Positions 45,277-54,641 of a DNA stretch of 64,000 bases are shown one piece after another; position 1 is the stretch's first letter; each line of letters starts with the position of its first letter. The notes beneath the pieces are model-generated. The model did not search any database, was not told the origin of the DNA, and was given only the letters and a program-made list of their open reading frames with translations. This stretch comes from Paenibacillus sp. FSL W8-0426. Lineage in GTDB: Bacteria > Bacillota > Bacilli > Paenibacillales > Paenibacillaceae. The stretch lies in the NCBI RefSeq assembly GCF_037969725.1, contig NZ_CP150203.1, positions 6,001,001 through 6,065,000 on the forward strand. Direction: 5' to 3'. The position numbers were made by a program, and so were the translations under genes.

Positions 45277-45846
45277 TTAATTTTGTAGTGCCCGCCGCGT
45301 ATCCAAGGTTAAGAGGTAATTGTACTTAGTGGCATGTTTGATTTCATCCGTAATGATCTCAAACAGCATATCTCTGTAGTAACGGTCTGGAAGCCCTGCC
45401 CGAATATCCCGATAGCGTTCCACCGCAGCCAGCTCTCCAAAGAGCGCCTTGCGGACCCCGTCAATGTACGACGCCGGCTTCTCGAACGGCACGCTTTCAG
45501 GCGCGGCGATGACCCGGCCCGTAAAATGCTGATAAATCTGGCGGAACATGCGGTTATGCTTGCGTTCGTCGTCGCGAATGCTCTCGATGATTTCCTTTTC
45601 CTCATCCGAAGGAGCGACCGAGATCAGGTAATCGTAGAACATTTCGTCCTCTTTCTCACCCTCGACCGCTTTTTGGATCAACGCCAGTGCCTCTTCCAAC
45701 GTTTTGTAGGACGACGCCGTTTCCTGCCGCATATCGCCATAATAGGCGTAACCATAGTAAGCTTGGGCAGGGTAACCATAAGGATAAGAGGTGTAAGACA
45801 AATGCGCAGCATAATAAGGATAAAACTCGTTGTTCAGATGACTCAT
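45277..45846 (-). CDS. Ferritin-like protein with Tyr-rich N-terminus
   Basis: 189 residues. The N-terminal 35 residues are rich in Tyr, Pro and Ala (YPYGYPAQAYYGYAYYGD), as in spore-coat-associated proteins. The rest is a four-helix bundle with iron ligands in EGEKEDEMFYDYL, DDERKH, GELAAVERYRD and TDEIKHATKYN. GGGAGAG precedes the ATG. Family functions include iron storage and peroxide removal; a coat location is inference from the Tyr-rich arm. Confidence 0.85.
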   Translation of the reverse strand: MSHLNNEFYPYYAAHLSYTSYPYGYPAQAYYGYAYYGDMRQETASSYKTLEEALALIQKAVEGEKEDEMFYDYLISVAPSDEEKEIIESIRDDERKHNRMFRQIYQHFTGRVIAAPESVPFEKPASYIDGVRKALFGELAAVERYRDIRAGLPDRYYRDMLFEIITDEIKHATKYNYLLTLDTRRALQN

Positions 45847-45956
45847 AAGCTCTCCCTTCGAAAACAGGATATTTATTCCATAGCCTATTATCCGTCCCGC
45901 CGAATGGTATCATGTCCCCTGCCGTTAAAACGATGAAATATTGGCCTGGGAATATA

Positions 45957-45965
45957 TGCTACAAT
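45957..45965 (+). promoter_or_regulatory. Extended -10 promoter of the DinB gene
   Basis: TGCTACAAT (TGN followed by TACAAT) lies 35 bases upstream of the start codon; no good -35 is seen. Confidence 0.45.
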
Positions 45966-46000
45966 GAATGTAGAGTTATAATCTCAAAGGAGGCTTTGAC

Positions 46001-46528
46001 ATGATTGAAAGACCGACCACAGAGGAATATGCCGCTTTTTATGAAGGGTACATCCGACTTGTTCCTGAAGGCGACGTGATCGAGCTGCTGGAGAAACAAG
46101 CGAACACCGTACAAGCCTTGCTCTCCTCCTTGACGGAGGAACAAGGTGATTACCGTTACGCCGAAGGCAAATGGAGCGTGAAAGAGGTCATCGGCCACCT
46201 TGTGGACAACGAACGCATTATGAGCAACCGTTTGCTCCGCATCGCCAGAGGCGACGTCACGCCCCATCCGGGTTACGATCAGGACGTGCTCATGCAGAGC
46301 CATCCTTTCGACACGTACACGTTGACGGATCTAAGCGAAGAATATGCCGCTGTACGGCGCTCAACGATCCTCATGCTCCGTCACCTCACACCGGAAGCCT
46401 GGCTGCGTAAAGGCATCGTCAGCGATAATACGGCCTCGGCCCGGTCCATCGCCTTCGTCTTGGTTGGCCATGAGCTGCACCACTTGTCGGTGCTTCGCGA
46501 TCGGTATTCGGTCGATTTGAAATTATAG
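46001..46528 (+). CDS. DinB-superfamily protein
   Basis: 175 residues. KWSVKEVIGHLVDNERIM and VGHELHHLSVLRDRY carry the three metal-binding histidines of DinB/YfiT proteins. AAAGGAGG lies upstream of the ATG. It is a single gene with its own promoter and terminator. A thiol- or bacillithiol-transferase activity is possible; not provable from sequence. Confidence 0.9.
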   Translation: MIERPTTEEYAAFYEGYIRLVPEGDVIELLEKQANTVQALLSSLTEEQGDYRYAEGKWSVKEVIGHLVDNERIMSNRLLRIARGDVTPHPGYDQDVLMQSHPFDTYTLTDLSEEYAAVRRSTILMLRHLTPEAWLRKGIVSDNTASARSIAFVLVGHELHHLSVLRDRYSVDLKL

Positions 46529-46565
46529 TTGGGGTTCACAACATATTGGAATAACAAAACAAATA

Positions 46566-46645
46566 AACACCAGCTTTTGAAAGACATTCCCTTGGGTAGA
46601 TCACTCGATCTGCCGGGGACGTCGTTCATTGAGCCGGTGTTTTTT
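46566..46645 (+). terminator. Terminator of the DinB gene
   Basis: AACACCAGCT pairs with AGCCGGTGTT, then TTTTTT. The loop holds a second hairpin with AGATCACTCGATCT. Confidence 0.7.
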
Positions 46646-46707
46646 ATGGGCATGATCGTCATTTCTTGTTCGCCAAAATTGCTGCAAGACGAACTGCTGT
46701 ATAGAGT

Positions 46708-46975
46708 TCAGACATCCTCGAACCAGCCGGTCGTCTGCCTCTTCGCGTAATTCGCCAGAAAATCAAGCCCTCTCGCATCGTCGTTCAGGCAAAACGCTGT
46801 ACTGTACCCTTCCGGATTATCCCGCCTTGGGCGAATTGTTCCCGCCCTTCGATGCCAAGTTCATGCAGCGTCTCCAAACCATCCGTTATAAAGCCCGGCG
46901 CGGCAACGAACGGCCGTTTGACCCCTGCTTCGATAATGCCGCAGCTCATCCGCCGTGGATGGCCTGATCCGTCTT
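46708..46975 (-). pseudogene. hemH: Ferrochelatase (HemH) C-terminal remnant, frameshifted
   Basis: No intact frame, but pieces in different frames read as the end of a ferrochelatase: RPSTADELR, then HIIEAGVKRPFVAAPGF and ITDGLETLHELGIEGREQF, then NPEGYSTAFCLNDDARGL and KRQTTGWFEDV ending at TGA 46708-46710. At least two frameshifts separate them, near 46940 and near 46820. Only the last third of the protein is present; the metal-binding N-terminal part is gone. It lies between the DinB gene and the glmS terminator. A functional copy is expected elsewhere in the genome. Confidence 0.75.
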
Positions 46976-47163
46976 AAATGCATGGCTATCATCCAATTTT
47001 TTGGATTTCATTTACTTCACCGTATGGTATCACAAGAACATAATCTACTCCAAGGACAAAAAAAACGACTTGTTGACGCTGATTTAACGATTTGCAGAAC
47101 TTCGGATGGAGATCTGGCAAGCATTCCATTGGTTTGTTATAGAACACTGCTGCATCAGAAACA

Positions 47164-47202
47164 AAAAAGTCCTGATGACATGACGTCATCAGGACTTTTT
47201 TA
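47164..47202. terminator. Terminator of glmS
   Basis: AAAAAAGTCCTGATGACATG continues as a near-perfect palindrome (GTCCTGATGAC / GTCATCAGGAC) closed by TTTTTT. It lies 30 bases after the glmS stop codon and could act in both directions. Confidence 0.93.
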
Positions 47203-47231
47203 GTACCATAGCTTGCTCGTTTTCTTGCTCC

Positions 47232-49064
47232 TTACTCCACCGTTACGCTTTTCGCCAGGTTACGTGGTTTATCCACATCATGGCCCAGAGCGAGGGAAGC
47301 GTAGTAAGCCAGCAATTGCAGCACAACGACGGACAATGCCGGGTTCAGCAATGGCAGCGTCTTAGGAATCGCAAACGCTTGGTCTACGGATTTCAACAGC
47401 GTAGCCACATGCTCTTCGTACGTGATTGCCAGTACGTCAGCGCCGCGTGCTTTCACTTCTTTGATGTTGCTCACGGTTTTCTCCAGCACGTTCTCTTGCG
47501 TGGCCAAAGCAATCACAGGAATGCCTTCTTCGATCAACGCCAGCGTACCGTGTTTCAGCTCACCCGCAGCATACGCTTCGGAGTGAATGTAGGAGATCTC
47601 TTTCAGCTTCAAAGATCCCTCTTGCGCCACAGCGAAGTCCAGACCGCGACCGATGAAAAACAGGTGCTGGTGTTTGGAAATTTGCTCTGCATAATCCTTG
47701 ATGGAATCTGCTTTTGCCAGCATGGACTCGACTTGCTCAGGCAATGCTTGCATTGCAGCGAGTGTGTGCGCGATCTCTTCCGCTGTTTGCGTACCACGCA
47801 CTTGCGCCAGATACAATGCAAACAGGTTGAATGCGATCAACTGCGATGTGTATGCTTTTGTCGATGCTACGGCAATTTCCGGTCCTGCCAAAGTAGCAAT
47901 GACATCATTCGCATCACGCGCAATGGAGCTGCCCACTACGTTCGTGATGGCCAGTACGTGTGCACCATTGGCCTGTGCTTCACGCAGTGCAGCCAGCGTA
48001 TCCGCCGTTTCGCCGGATTGGCTCACCACGATCACCAGCGTATCTTTGCCCACGATTGGGGAACGATAGCGGTACTCGGAAGCTACATCGGTTTCTACCG
48101 GAATGCGCACCAATTGCTCGATTACGGTACGTCCCACGAGACCTGCATGGTATGCAGTTCCGCAAGCAATGATTTGAATGTTGCGAATATTTTTAATTTG
48201 TTCCTCGGTCATTTTCAACTCAGGGAACAATACTTTTTTGCCTTCGCTGTCGATGCGGCCCAGCATCGTATCACGGTATGCTTTTGGCTGCTCATGAATT
48301 TCTTTCAGCATGAAGTGCTCGAATCCGCCTTTTTCTGCGGTTACGGCATCCCAATCGACACGAATCATTTCCCGAGAAATAAAATTGCCTTCAATCGTCA
48401 TCAATTCGACAGCATCATGTGTCAAAACAGCCATCTCGCCATCGTTCAGGATGTATACATTGCGTGTATGCTCCAGAATCGCCGGGATATCCGAACCGAT
48501 AAAGTTCTCGCCTTCACCAATACCGATAATAAGCGGGCTCGCTTGACGCACGGCAACCAATTTATTCGGCTCATACTCCGTCAATACGCCCAGGGCAAAC
48601 GCACCGCGCATCAAAGTGATGACTTTTTGTACGGCTTTCACGATATCGCCTTCGTACTCACGTGCAATCAGGTGAGAAATAACCTCAGTATCCGTTTCGG
48701 AAGAGAACGTATGACCTTGAGCGATCAGTTCGTCTTTCAGCTCCAGGTAGTTCTCGATGATCCCGTTGTGTACAACGGAGAATTTTTGGCTCTCATCCGT
48801 GTGTGGATGGGAATTCTCATCCGATGGTTTACCGTGAGTTGCCCAACGTGTATGACCGATACCCGCATTCCCGACCAGCGGTGCGCCTTCCAGTTTCGCT
48901 TCAAGGTTCGCGAGACGGCCAAGCGCTTTGGTGATTTGCAGGCCTTCTGGCGTAAATACGGCGATCCCTGCGGAATCGTACCCGCGATACTCCAGCTTTT
49001 TCAGACCTTCGATCAATACCGATTGAGTGTTTTTGTTACCAATATATCCAACAATACCGCACAT
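47232..49064 (-). CDS. glmS: Glutamine-fructose-6-phosphate aminotransferase
   Basis: 610 residues, full length. Makes glucosamine-6-phosphate from fructose-6-phosphate and glutamine, the first step to UDP-GlcNAc for cell wall. Cys2 (MCGIVGYIGNK) is the glutaminase nucleophile after Met removal. The N-terminal Ntn domain is followed by two SIS domains (IACGTAYHAGLV, VVVSQSGETADTLAAL) and the C-terminal PRNLAKSVTVE. CGGAGG precedes the ATG. The leader carries a glmS ribozyme, so its product represses it. It follows glmM on the same strand. Confidence 0.98.
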   Translation of the reverse strand: MCGIVGYIGNKNTQSVLIEGLKKLEYRGYDSAGIAVFTPEGLQITKALGRLANLEAKLEGAPLVGNAGIGHTRWATHGKPSDENSHPHTDESQKFSVVHNGIIENYLELKDELIAQGHTFSSETDTEVISHLIAREYEGDIVKAVQKVITLMRGAFALGVLTEYEPNKLVAVRQASPLIIGIGEGENFIGSDIPAILEHTRNVYILNDGEMAVLTHDAVELMTIEGNFISREMIRVDWDAVTAEKGGFEHFMLKEIHEQPKAYRDTMLGRIDSEGKKVLFPELKMTEEQIKNIRNIQIIACGTAYHAGLVGRTVIEQLVRIPVETDVASEYRYRSPIVGKDTLVIVVSQSGETADTLAALREAQANGAHVLAITNVVGSSIARDANDVIATLAGPEIAVASTKAYTSQLIAFNLFALYLAQVRGTQTAEEIAHTLAAMQALPEQVESMLAKADSIKDYAEQISKHQHLFFIGRGLDFAVAQEGSLKLKEISYIHSEAYAAGELKHGTLALIEEGIPVIALATQENVLEKTVSNIKEVKARGADVLAITYEEHVATLLKSVDQAFAIPKTLPLLNPALSVVVLQLLAYYASLALGHDVDKPRNLAKSVTVE

Positions 49065-49351
49065 AGTTTAGTTCCTCCGTTTATATATGAATGCAGGACG
49101 CATGAATGAGAAACGAGCCATCGCGGTACGAGGAAATGATGGAAATATTCTCCCGTAATCCTATGGAAAACGGTGATCTATTCAATTATCAATGATCTGA
49201 ACGGACCGATTCCGTTCATAGGTCATCCTTATCATCGTTCTGGATGAAATCATGAATGCACATCATTTCCCGTCCGCACACGAATCGTGTTCTCTGCGCA
49301 CATTCACTTGAATTTTTTGTTGATAATCCATGTTGCACCTACCGGCGCGTT

Positions 49352-49540
49352 GTGTGGACAGTCACCCATCCATTTTCCGCAAATCCGGTTTACGGCTCTG
49401 GTGCATCACCGGGAGGTCCCCGCCGAACATTCCGAACACCTCCACCTCGTCAGCTTGATTGCCGTGAACGTTATCGATCCGCCTTACCAAAGACATCTCG
49501 CACAACGTTCTCCCCGCGCAATGGTTCAAGCTCTGGCGCT
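49352..49540 (-). ncRNA. glmS ribozyme-riboswitch
   Basis: On the minus strand the core reads AGCGCCAGAGCTTGA at the 5' end, with self-cleavage expected between A (49540) and G (49539). GCTGACGAGGTGGAGGTG and CGGCGGGGACCTCCCGG are the conserved catalytic/glucosamine-6-phosphate pocket segments, and ATGGATGGGTGACTGTCCA the P4 end. Helix P1 pairs AGCTTGA with TCAAGCT. Glucosamine-6-phosphate would trigger cleavage and loss of the glmS mRNA. About 287 bases of further leader, with a hairpin TGAACGGA / TCCGTTCA near 49200, separate it from the glmS start. Confidence 0.95.
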
Positions 49541-49596
49541 TGTATAACTGTAACCTCACAACCCTCGCTTTCTGTGTCTGAATGACGACTCCACTC

Positions 49597-49625
49597 ATTA
49601 TATGCATGTCGGGTTCATTTTGCAA
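49597..49625 (-). promoter_or_regulatory. Sigma-A promoter of glmS
   Basis: TTGCAA, 17-base spacer, TATAAT on the minus strand, about 57 bases upstream of the ribozyme cleavage site. Confidence 0.8.
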
Positions 49626-49678
49626 TGGAGCAAAGTACCTGTGACCATTTCATCAGATTTCTATCAGTTTTACCCACG

Positions 49679-49721
49679 GTCCCGACCTGGAAAACGGGCT
49701 ACCGACTCACCAGCTCGGGAC
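49679..49721 (-). terminator. Hairpin between glmM and glmS (possible terminator)
   Basis: GTCCCGAGCTGG pairs with CCAGGTCGGGAC. It lies 56-98 bases after glmM and lacks a clear T-run, so it may be a weak terminator or an mRNA-stability element. Confidence 0.5.
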
Positions 49722-49776
49722 GAAGGGTATATATCATATTTATGGAAATAACCCATAATAAGGCTGGATCAATGAC

Positions 49777-51117
49777 TTAAACCAGTTCTTTTTGCACAAC
49801 GTCCGCAATCTGCGATACGAATTGCTCCAGTTCCGCTTTGTCCGGGCCTTCCGCCATAACACGGATCAGGGACTCGGTACCGGAGGCCCGTACAAGCACG
49901 CGGCCATTGTCGCCAAGCTGTTTTTCCACAACGGCAATGGCTTCACCGATGGCGGCGTTGCCCTCGTACTTGGATTTATCCTTTACGCGAACGTTCACCA
50001 GTACTTGCGGGTATTGCTTCATCAGGGATTTCAGCTCGCTCAGCTTTTGGCCGGATGCTTTCAGGGTGTCCACCAATTGAATGGCTGTCAGCATGCCGTC
50101 TCCGGTCGTGTTGTAATCCAGGAAAATGACATGTCCGGACTGCTCTCCGCCAAGGTTATAGCCTCCGCGACGCATTTCTTCCATGACGTACCGGTCGCCT
50201 ACTGCCGTTTTCGCCGTTTTGAGCGACAGCTTCTCTGCTGCTTTGTAGAAACCGATGTTGCTCATCACCGTAGATACGATCGTGCTATCCTTAAGTTTGC
50301 CTGCACGGTTCATCGCATCCCCGCAAATGCACAGGATGAAGTCGCCGTCCACTTCGGCTCCCGTCTCATCAATGGCAATCAGACGATCCGCATCCCCGTC
50401 AAACGCCAGGCCCAGATCGGCTTGGTGTTTGATCACCTCTTGCTTGAGAGCTTCCGGATGGGTCGATCCGCATTGTTCGTTAATGTTCAGGCCGTTTGGC
50501 TCAGCGCCGATGGCAATGACTTCTGCACCTAGTTCGGCGAACAATTTGGGAGCCAGCTCGTAAGCTGCGCCATTCGCGCAGTCCAGTACGATTTTAAGCC
50601 CGGAGAACGATTCGCTCACCGTTGTTTTCAAGTAATCGAGATAGCGATAACGAGACTCCTCATCCACGGTCACCGTGCCCAAACCGGCACCTACAGGGCG
50701 TGGCAGCTCATCCTTTTCCGCATCCATCAATTCTTCAATCCGATTTTCCGTCTCATCAGACAGCTTGAAGCCATCTCCGCCGAAAAACTTGATGCCATTA
50801 TCCTCCACCGGATTGTGGGAGGCCGAGATCATCACCCCTGCATCGGCTTTCAGCAACCGCGTCAAATAGGCGACACCCGGTGTCGATACTACGCCAAGAC
50901 GAATCACATCCGCACCGATGGACAATAGTCCTGCAACCAAGGCAGATTCAAGCATAAGTCCGGAAATACGCGTATCCATGCCGATGACCACCTTGGGTCT
51001 CTCTACGCCGCCTGCAAGCACATAACCGCCGCATCGCCCGATGCTGTAAGCCAGTTCTGCTGTCAGCTCTTTATTGGCAACCCCTCTTACACCGTCTGTC
51101 CCAAAATATTTCCCCAT
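49777..51117 (-). CDS. glmM: Phosphoglucosamine mutase
   Basis: 446 residues. Converts glucosamine-6-phosphate to glucosamine-1-phosphate. [18 protein letters not shown] holds the phospho-Ser100, AFDGDADR the metal loop, [10 protein letters not shown] the sugar-binding loop and [13 protein letters not shown] the phosphate-binding end. It is last of the cdaA-cdaR-glmM set, with 76 bases between cdaR and glmM. In related bacteria GlmM and CdaR bind CdaA, tying c-di-AMP synthesis to wall precursor supply. Confidence 0.98.
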   Translation of the reverse strand: MGKYFGTDGVRGVANKELTAELAYSIGRCGGYVLAGGVERPKVVIGMDTRISGLMLESALVAGLLSIGADVIRLGVVSTPGVAYLTRLLKADAGVMISASHNPVEDNGIKFFGGDGFKLSDETENRIEELMDAEKDELPRPVGAGLGTVTVDEESRYRYLDYLKTTVSESFSGLKIVLDCANGAAYELAPKLFAELGAEVIAIGAEPNGLNINEQCGSTHPEALKQEVIKHQADLGLAFDGDADRLIAIDETGAEVDGDFILCICGDAMNRAGKLKDSTIVSTVMSNIGFYKAAEKLSLKTAKTAVGDRYVMEEMRRGGYNLGGEQSGHVIFLDYNTTGDGMLTAIQLVDTLKASGQKLSELKSLMKQYPQVLVNVRVKDKSKYEGNAAIGEAIAVVEKQLGDNGRVLVRASGTESLIRVMAEGPDKAELEQFVSQIADVVQKELV

Positions 51118-51193
51118 GATCTAACTCCTTCTGTTCGCATCATATCAAGACATCATCATTATTTTAAAATTCCTGTTCATTTGACCGAAAAAG

Positions 51194-52684
51194 TTACGGA
51201 TTCGAACCAGCGTCGTTTCCAAGGTTACTGCTCGTACCCGGGGTCGTAACACTTCCCTGGGTCTCCTGCTCCGGATTGTCCGTATTCGATTCAGGCTCCT
51301 CCTCCTCGGTAGCAGGGTCAGTCCCTCCGTTATTCTCTACCTCCGCTGGCGAAGGCTTAGGACCCAAGGTATCGCCCTCACCACCGGATGTTTGCCCATC
51401 CGGGGCTGCCGACGTTTCATCTGCCTTCTCGGTAAGCTGAACCGTGGCATGAAGAGTGCCGGACGAATCATCAAGCTTGGCAAAACGGGGCAGCTCTGCC
51501 TGCAGCTGCACATTGTGCGTGCCGCTGTCCAAACCTGTAAGGTCTGCCGTCAATTTGATATCGCCTTCCGACACGCCTTGCAGCATGCTTTCCGGTCCGC
51601 GCAGCGTAACGTCAAGCCCACCGCTTTTGGGTGTAACCAGGGTGCCTTCCAATCCTTCACCGATCCCTGCCAGCGTAATCGGAATGTTGGAAAACACCTT
51701 GGTGGTCTCCTCAGCTTCATTGTAAGGCGAGATCGTAACCTTGAGTTGAATCGAACTAGGCTCGATTTTCTCAAAACCGGAAGGCGGCGTCAAGTCCACG
51801 TTAACTGTGGAGGTACCTGCCTGATCAAACTGGGTGAGATCCAGGGTCACTTGGTCGTAGGACTGTATGCCCGCCAATGCCTGCTCGTTCCCATATACCA
51901 TGACTTCTTTCACGTTCGGCTCTACGCTGGACAACACCAAGTCCTCCGGCAGTTGGCCTGAATATGTGATTCTTAAGGGTATAGAAACATAGGGCTGATT
52001 GACCGGAATCCGTACATCCACCGTTTCCGGTGCAATCACTGCATTTTCAATCACTTTGCCTTCGGTATCATAGGCTTGAAGTTTAACTTTTTTCTGCACG
52101 ATGTCTTCTTTGGCATCCTTGATGCTTACGGTACCCTGAACTTTGGCCACAGCGTCCATTTGCCCCTCGGGTAACGTCACTTTAACCTGGCCGGAAGGCT
52201 CCACGACCGGAGTCCCGACGGTGTACCCTTCCGCGGCTTTCCCTTCCGGTACAATATTCACATCGAATGATTTCGTGCTCAGTTTCTCCACGTTCACCGT
52301 CACCATCGAAGGCTCCATGCTGACGACCTCAACGCCTGATGGCAGATCGGGCACGAGCGGCAGCGTGTTGGATCCGTCTTTCACGCCGCTCAGATCCACG
52401 AGCACTTTGTAGTCGTCGTTCGTGAATATGGACGTCAGTCTTGAACGTTGGCCCTTGATTTCTAAACGAACCTCATCGGTGCTTAACGACGTCAGCACAT
52501 ACGCGCTGCTATCCAGCCCGTAGGGCTGAATGGCTACCGTTCGCTCCACAACGTGGCTGCTCGTTCCCGTAGTGATCGTTGGCGTCGTAGGCACTTCGTC
52601 CAAATGAATCATGAACCAAAGCAGCAGGCTTACGGCCAAAGCAAGGACCTTGGCAAAATTGTTGTTATTGAACCATTTATCCAT
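51194..52684 (-). CDS. cdaR: CdaR, YbbR-domain regulator of diadenylate cyclase
   Basis: 496 residues. One membrane helix at about 9-25 (NFAKVLALAVSLLLWFMI), then an extracytoplasmic part made of four YbbR-type beta repeats, and a long Glu/Pro/Thr/Ser-rich C-terminal tail (DKADETSAA... EEEEPESNTD region) that looks disordered. It overlaps cdaA by eight bases. CdaR is known to bind and modulate CdaA at the membrane. Confidence 0.93.
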   Translation of the reverse strand: MDKWFNNNNFAKVLALAVSLLLWFMIHLDEVPTTPTITTGTSSHVVERTVAIQPYGLDSSAYVLTSLSTDEVRLEIKGQRSRLTSIFTNDDYKVLVDLSGVKDGSNTLPLVPDLPSGVEVVSMEPSMVTVNVEKLSTKSFDVNIVPEGKAAEGYTVGTPVVEPSGQVKVTLPEGQMDAVAKVQGTVSIKDAKEDIVQKKVKLQAYDTEGKVIENAVIAPETVDVRIPVNQPYVSIPLRITYSGQLPEDLVLSSVEPNVKEVMVYGNEQALAGIQSYDQVTLDLTQFDQAGTSTVNVDLTPPSGFEKIEPSSIQLKVTISPYNEAEETTKVFSNIPITLAGIGEGLEGTLVTPKSGGLDVTLRGPESMLQGVSEGDIKLTADLTGLDSGTHNVQLQAELPRFAKLDDSSGTLHATVQLTEKADETSAAPDGQTSGGEGDTLGPKPSPAEVENNGGTDPATEEEEPESNTDNPEQETQGSVTTPGTSSNLGNDAGSNP

Positions 52685-53516
52685 TACGCCGTCCCTCCTT
52701 CCGTCTCAAGAGGAACGCCAGTCCCTTTTTCTTGGACAAATTGGAGGTTGGCCGAAGTTCTTCATACAGTTTGGCAATCAATGATTCTTCCTTGATGTCG
52801 CGCACGATCTGACCATTCATGGCCAAAGACACTTGCCCTGTCTCCTCGGAAACGATGAGGCATACCGCATCCGCTACCTCCGTAATGCCAATCGCCGCAC
52901 GATGGCGAGTTCCGAGTTCCTTGCTGATAAACGGATTTTCGGACAATGGCAGGTAACAGGCTGCGGCAGTGATTTGTTTGCCCTGAATAATGACCGCCCC
53001 ATCATGAAGCGGCGTATTCGGAATAAATATGTTGATCATCAGTTCAGAGCTGACCAAGGACTGCATTTGAATGCCTGATTCCGTATAATCGTTCAATCCG
53101 GTTTCACGCTCAAATACGACCAGAGCCCCGATTTTCCGGCGCGACAAATAGTTCACGGACTTAATGATCTCTCCAATAAGCACGGTTAACTCCTCGTCGC
53201 TGGCTGCGGTCGACCGGCCAAACAGTTTGCCCCGGCCCAACTGCTCCAAACCGCGGCGAAGCTCGGGCTGAAAGATGATAAAGACGGCAACGACGCCGAA
53301 CGTAAACATCTGATTCATCAGCCATTTCAACGTATACAGGTTCAGCCAAGTGCTCAACGCCCAGATCAGGACAAGAAACAAAATGCCCTTAAGAAGCTGG
53401 ACGGCCCGCGTACCCCGTACAAGCAAAATCAGTTTGTACATAATATAGGTAACGATTAATATATCGATAATGTCCTTGATGGACTCTTGCCAAGTCAAGT
53501 CAGCAAAATAGTTCAT
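52677..53516 (-). CDS. cdaA: Diadenylate cyclase CdaA (c-di-AMP synthase)
   Basis: 279 residues. Three membrane helices at the N-terminus (DILIVTYIMYKLILLV, LLKGILFLVLIWAL, FTFGVVAVFIIFQ), then a DAC domain with PLHDGAVII (DGA motif) and GTRHRAAIG (RHR motif), the ATP-binding and catalytic signatures. The start at 53516 (MNYFADLTW) follows GGGGG; the frame extends to 53591. First gene of the cdaA-cdaR-glmM operon. Confidence 0.96.
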   Translation of the reverse strand: MNYFADLTWQESIKDIIDILIVTYIMYKLILLVRGTRAVQLLKGILFLVLIWALSTWLNLYTLKWLMNQMFTFGVVAVFIIFQPELRRGLEQLGRGKLFGRSTAASDEELTVLIGEIIKSVNYLSRRKIGALVVFERETGLNDYTESGIQMQSLVSSELMINIFIPNTPLHDGAVIIQGKQITAAACYLPLSENPFISKELGTRHRAAIGITEVADAVCLIVSEETGQVSLAMNGQIVRDIKEESLIAKLYEELRPTSNLSKKKGLAFLLRRKEGRRNG

Positions 53517-53830
53517 AACCCAGCCCCCGTTGTCCCAATGGTGAGTAAACCCTGCTCCGATATTTACCCCTTCAGGGATTTGTATGACCAAGATTCTCTT
53601 CGCAACCGGTATGTTCCCGATCGAAAAGAAAGCAAGAGAAACTCTATATGTAGTATTATGTTCTCTTTAGTATCTAGGTTATAACGTTAACGTTCATGTT
53701 GCAAGTTGCGTCGGTCTCAAACTGCACATATTACGCGAAATTCCCATAAATTTCATAGAAATTGACTCCGCAGCTCCTCATACGGAATCAGGAACCTGAC
53801 TTTGATATAAAATTCCTTCCTCATAACTAC
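53517..53830. other. Leader of the cdaA operon
   Basis: 314 bases between cdaA and the rsiW terminator. I see no gene. A TTGCAA near 53700 on the minus strand and a palindrome AACGTTAACGTT nearby may belong to the cdaA promoter, but a convincing -10 at the right distance was not found. Confidence 0.4.
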
Positions 53831-53862
53831 AAAAAGGCACCCCCTAGTTATCGGAGGTACCT
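53831..53862 (-). terminator. Terminator of rsiW
   Basis: On the minus strand AGGTACCTCC pairs with GGGGGTGCCT, followed by TTTTTG. It separates rsiW from the cdaA operon, so the latter needs its own promoter. Confidence 0.8.
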
Positions 53863-53895
53863 GCCTGGCATTTTACCATGAACGAATTTGCCGAC

Positions 53896-54510
53896 CTAGC
53901 GATAGGCCACTTCATTCACCATATTGGTTATTTTGTACCAGAACCAGTCGAGTGCTTGATCAATGCTTTTGACCTGACCGGAAATATGAGCCGTCGACGC
54001 CTGATACAGCTGTCCATCAATCACCGTCAGATTGCCATTCACTTCACCGTACACCTGGGCGGTTCCATTTTCTATTGTAAGATCGCCCGCAATTGACTTG
54101 CCTTCCGGAACAATAACCTTATTGCCTTCAATGACAATCTGGTCCAGATTCTTGCCTTTAACGACCATTTCGTTATTTTGATTCCAGAAACTCCAAGCGC
54201 TAAAGAGCATCACGACCAAAAAGAAGGCTGCCGCCGTCAGCGCAGGATGTCCTTTGATCCATTTGAACCATTTCTGCTGTCTTTTAGGCTGGGGCAGAGC
54301 GTTCATAATCCGATTGGTCAGCTCATCCGAGGCAGACGGCGAATAATGTTTCATGGCAAAGAGCAGCATTTCCGTCTGTTCCAACTCTTTAAAGCGCATG
54401 CGGCACTCTGAACAGGTGATAAGGTGACTTTTCAGTTCAACCTTCTGCGCCGGGGACAACGACTCATCCAAACATTCATGCATTAAAGAGACGGCCGAGT
54501 TGCAATCCAT
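53896..54510 (-). CDS. rsiW: Anti-sigma-W factor RsiW
   Basis: 204 residues. The N-terminal ZAS zinc-binding domain has H-x3-C-x2-C in SHLITCSECRMRF and binds sigma-W in the cytoplasm. One membrane helix at about 88-107 (PALTAAAFFLVVMLFSAWSF) is followed by an extracytoplasmic part with beta-helix-like turns (VPEGKSIAGDLTIENG, VYGEVNGNLTVIDG). In Bacillus regulated proteolysis of RsiW frees sigma-W. The ATG at 54510 has AAAGGA 11 bases upstream; a GTG at 54537 is an alternative. Confidence 0.93.
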   Translation of the reverse strand: MDCNSAVSLMHECLDESLSPAQKVELKSHLITCSECRMRFKELEQTEMLLFAMKHYSPSASDELTNRIMNALPQPKRQQKWFKWIKGHPALTAAAFFLVVMLFSAWSFWNQNNEMVVKGKNLDQIVIEGNKVIVPEGKSIAGDLTIENGTAQVYGEVNGNLTVIDGQLYQASTAHISGQVKSIDQALDWFWYKITNMVNEVAYR

Positions 54511-54586
54511 ATGAGAGCCAATCCTTTCTTCAATCACTTAGTCCATGCCCCTGTAAGAAGCAGGCATAAGACTTGCACACATTACA

Positions 54587-54612
54587 TACGTATCCGATTC
54601 GGATATGTTTCA
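54587..54612 (-). promoter_or_regulatory. Sigma-W-type promoter between sigW and rsiW
   Basis: On the minus strand TGAAAC, a 16-base spacer and CGTA match the sigma-W consensus exactly. It would start transcription about 70 bases upstream of rsiW. It lies just after a hairpin (ATAATTCGC / GCGAATTAT, 54613-54646) that overlaps the sigW stop codon. Confidence 0.75.
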
Positions 54613-54641
54613 AAATAATTCGCCCAAAAAAATGCTGCGAA

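Noticed and set aside
46989..47189. 66-codon minus-strand frame
   Set aside because: It runs through the glmS terminator stem and has no ribosome binding site.
47280..49109. 609-codon plus-strand frame opposite glmS
   Set aside because: Complete antisense shadow of glmS with Cys/His/Gln-rich composition.
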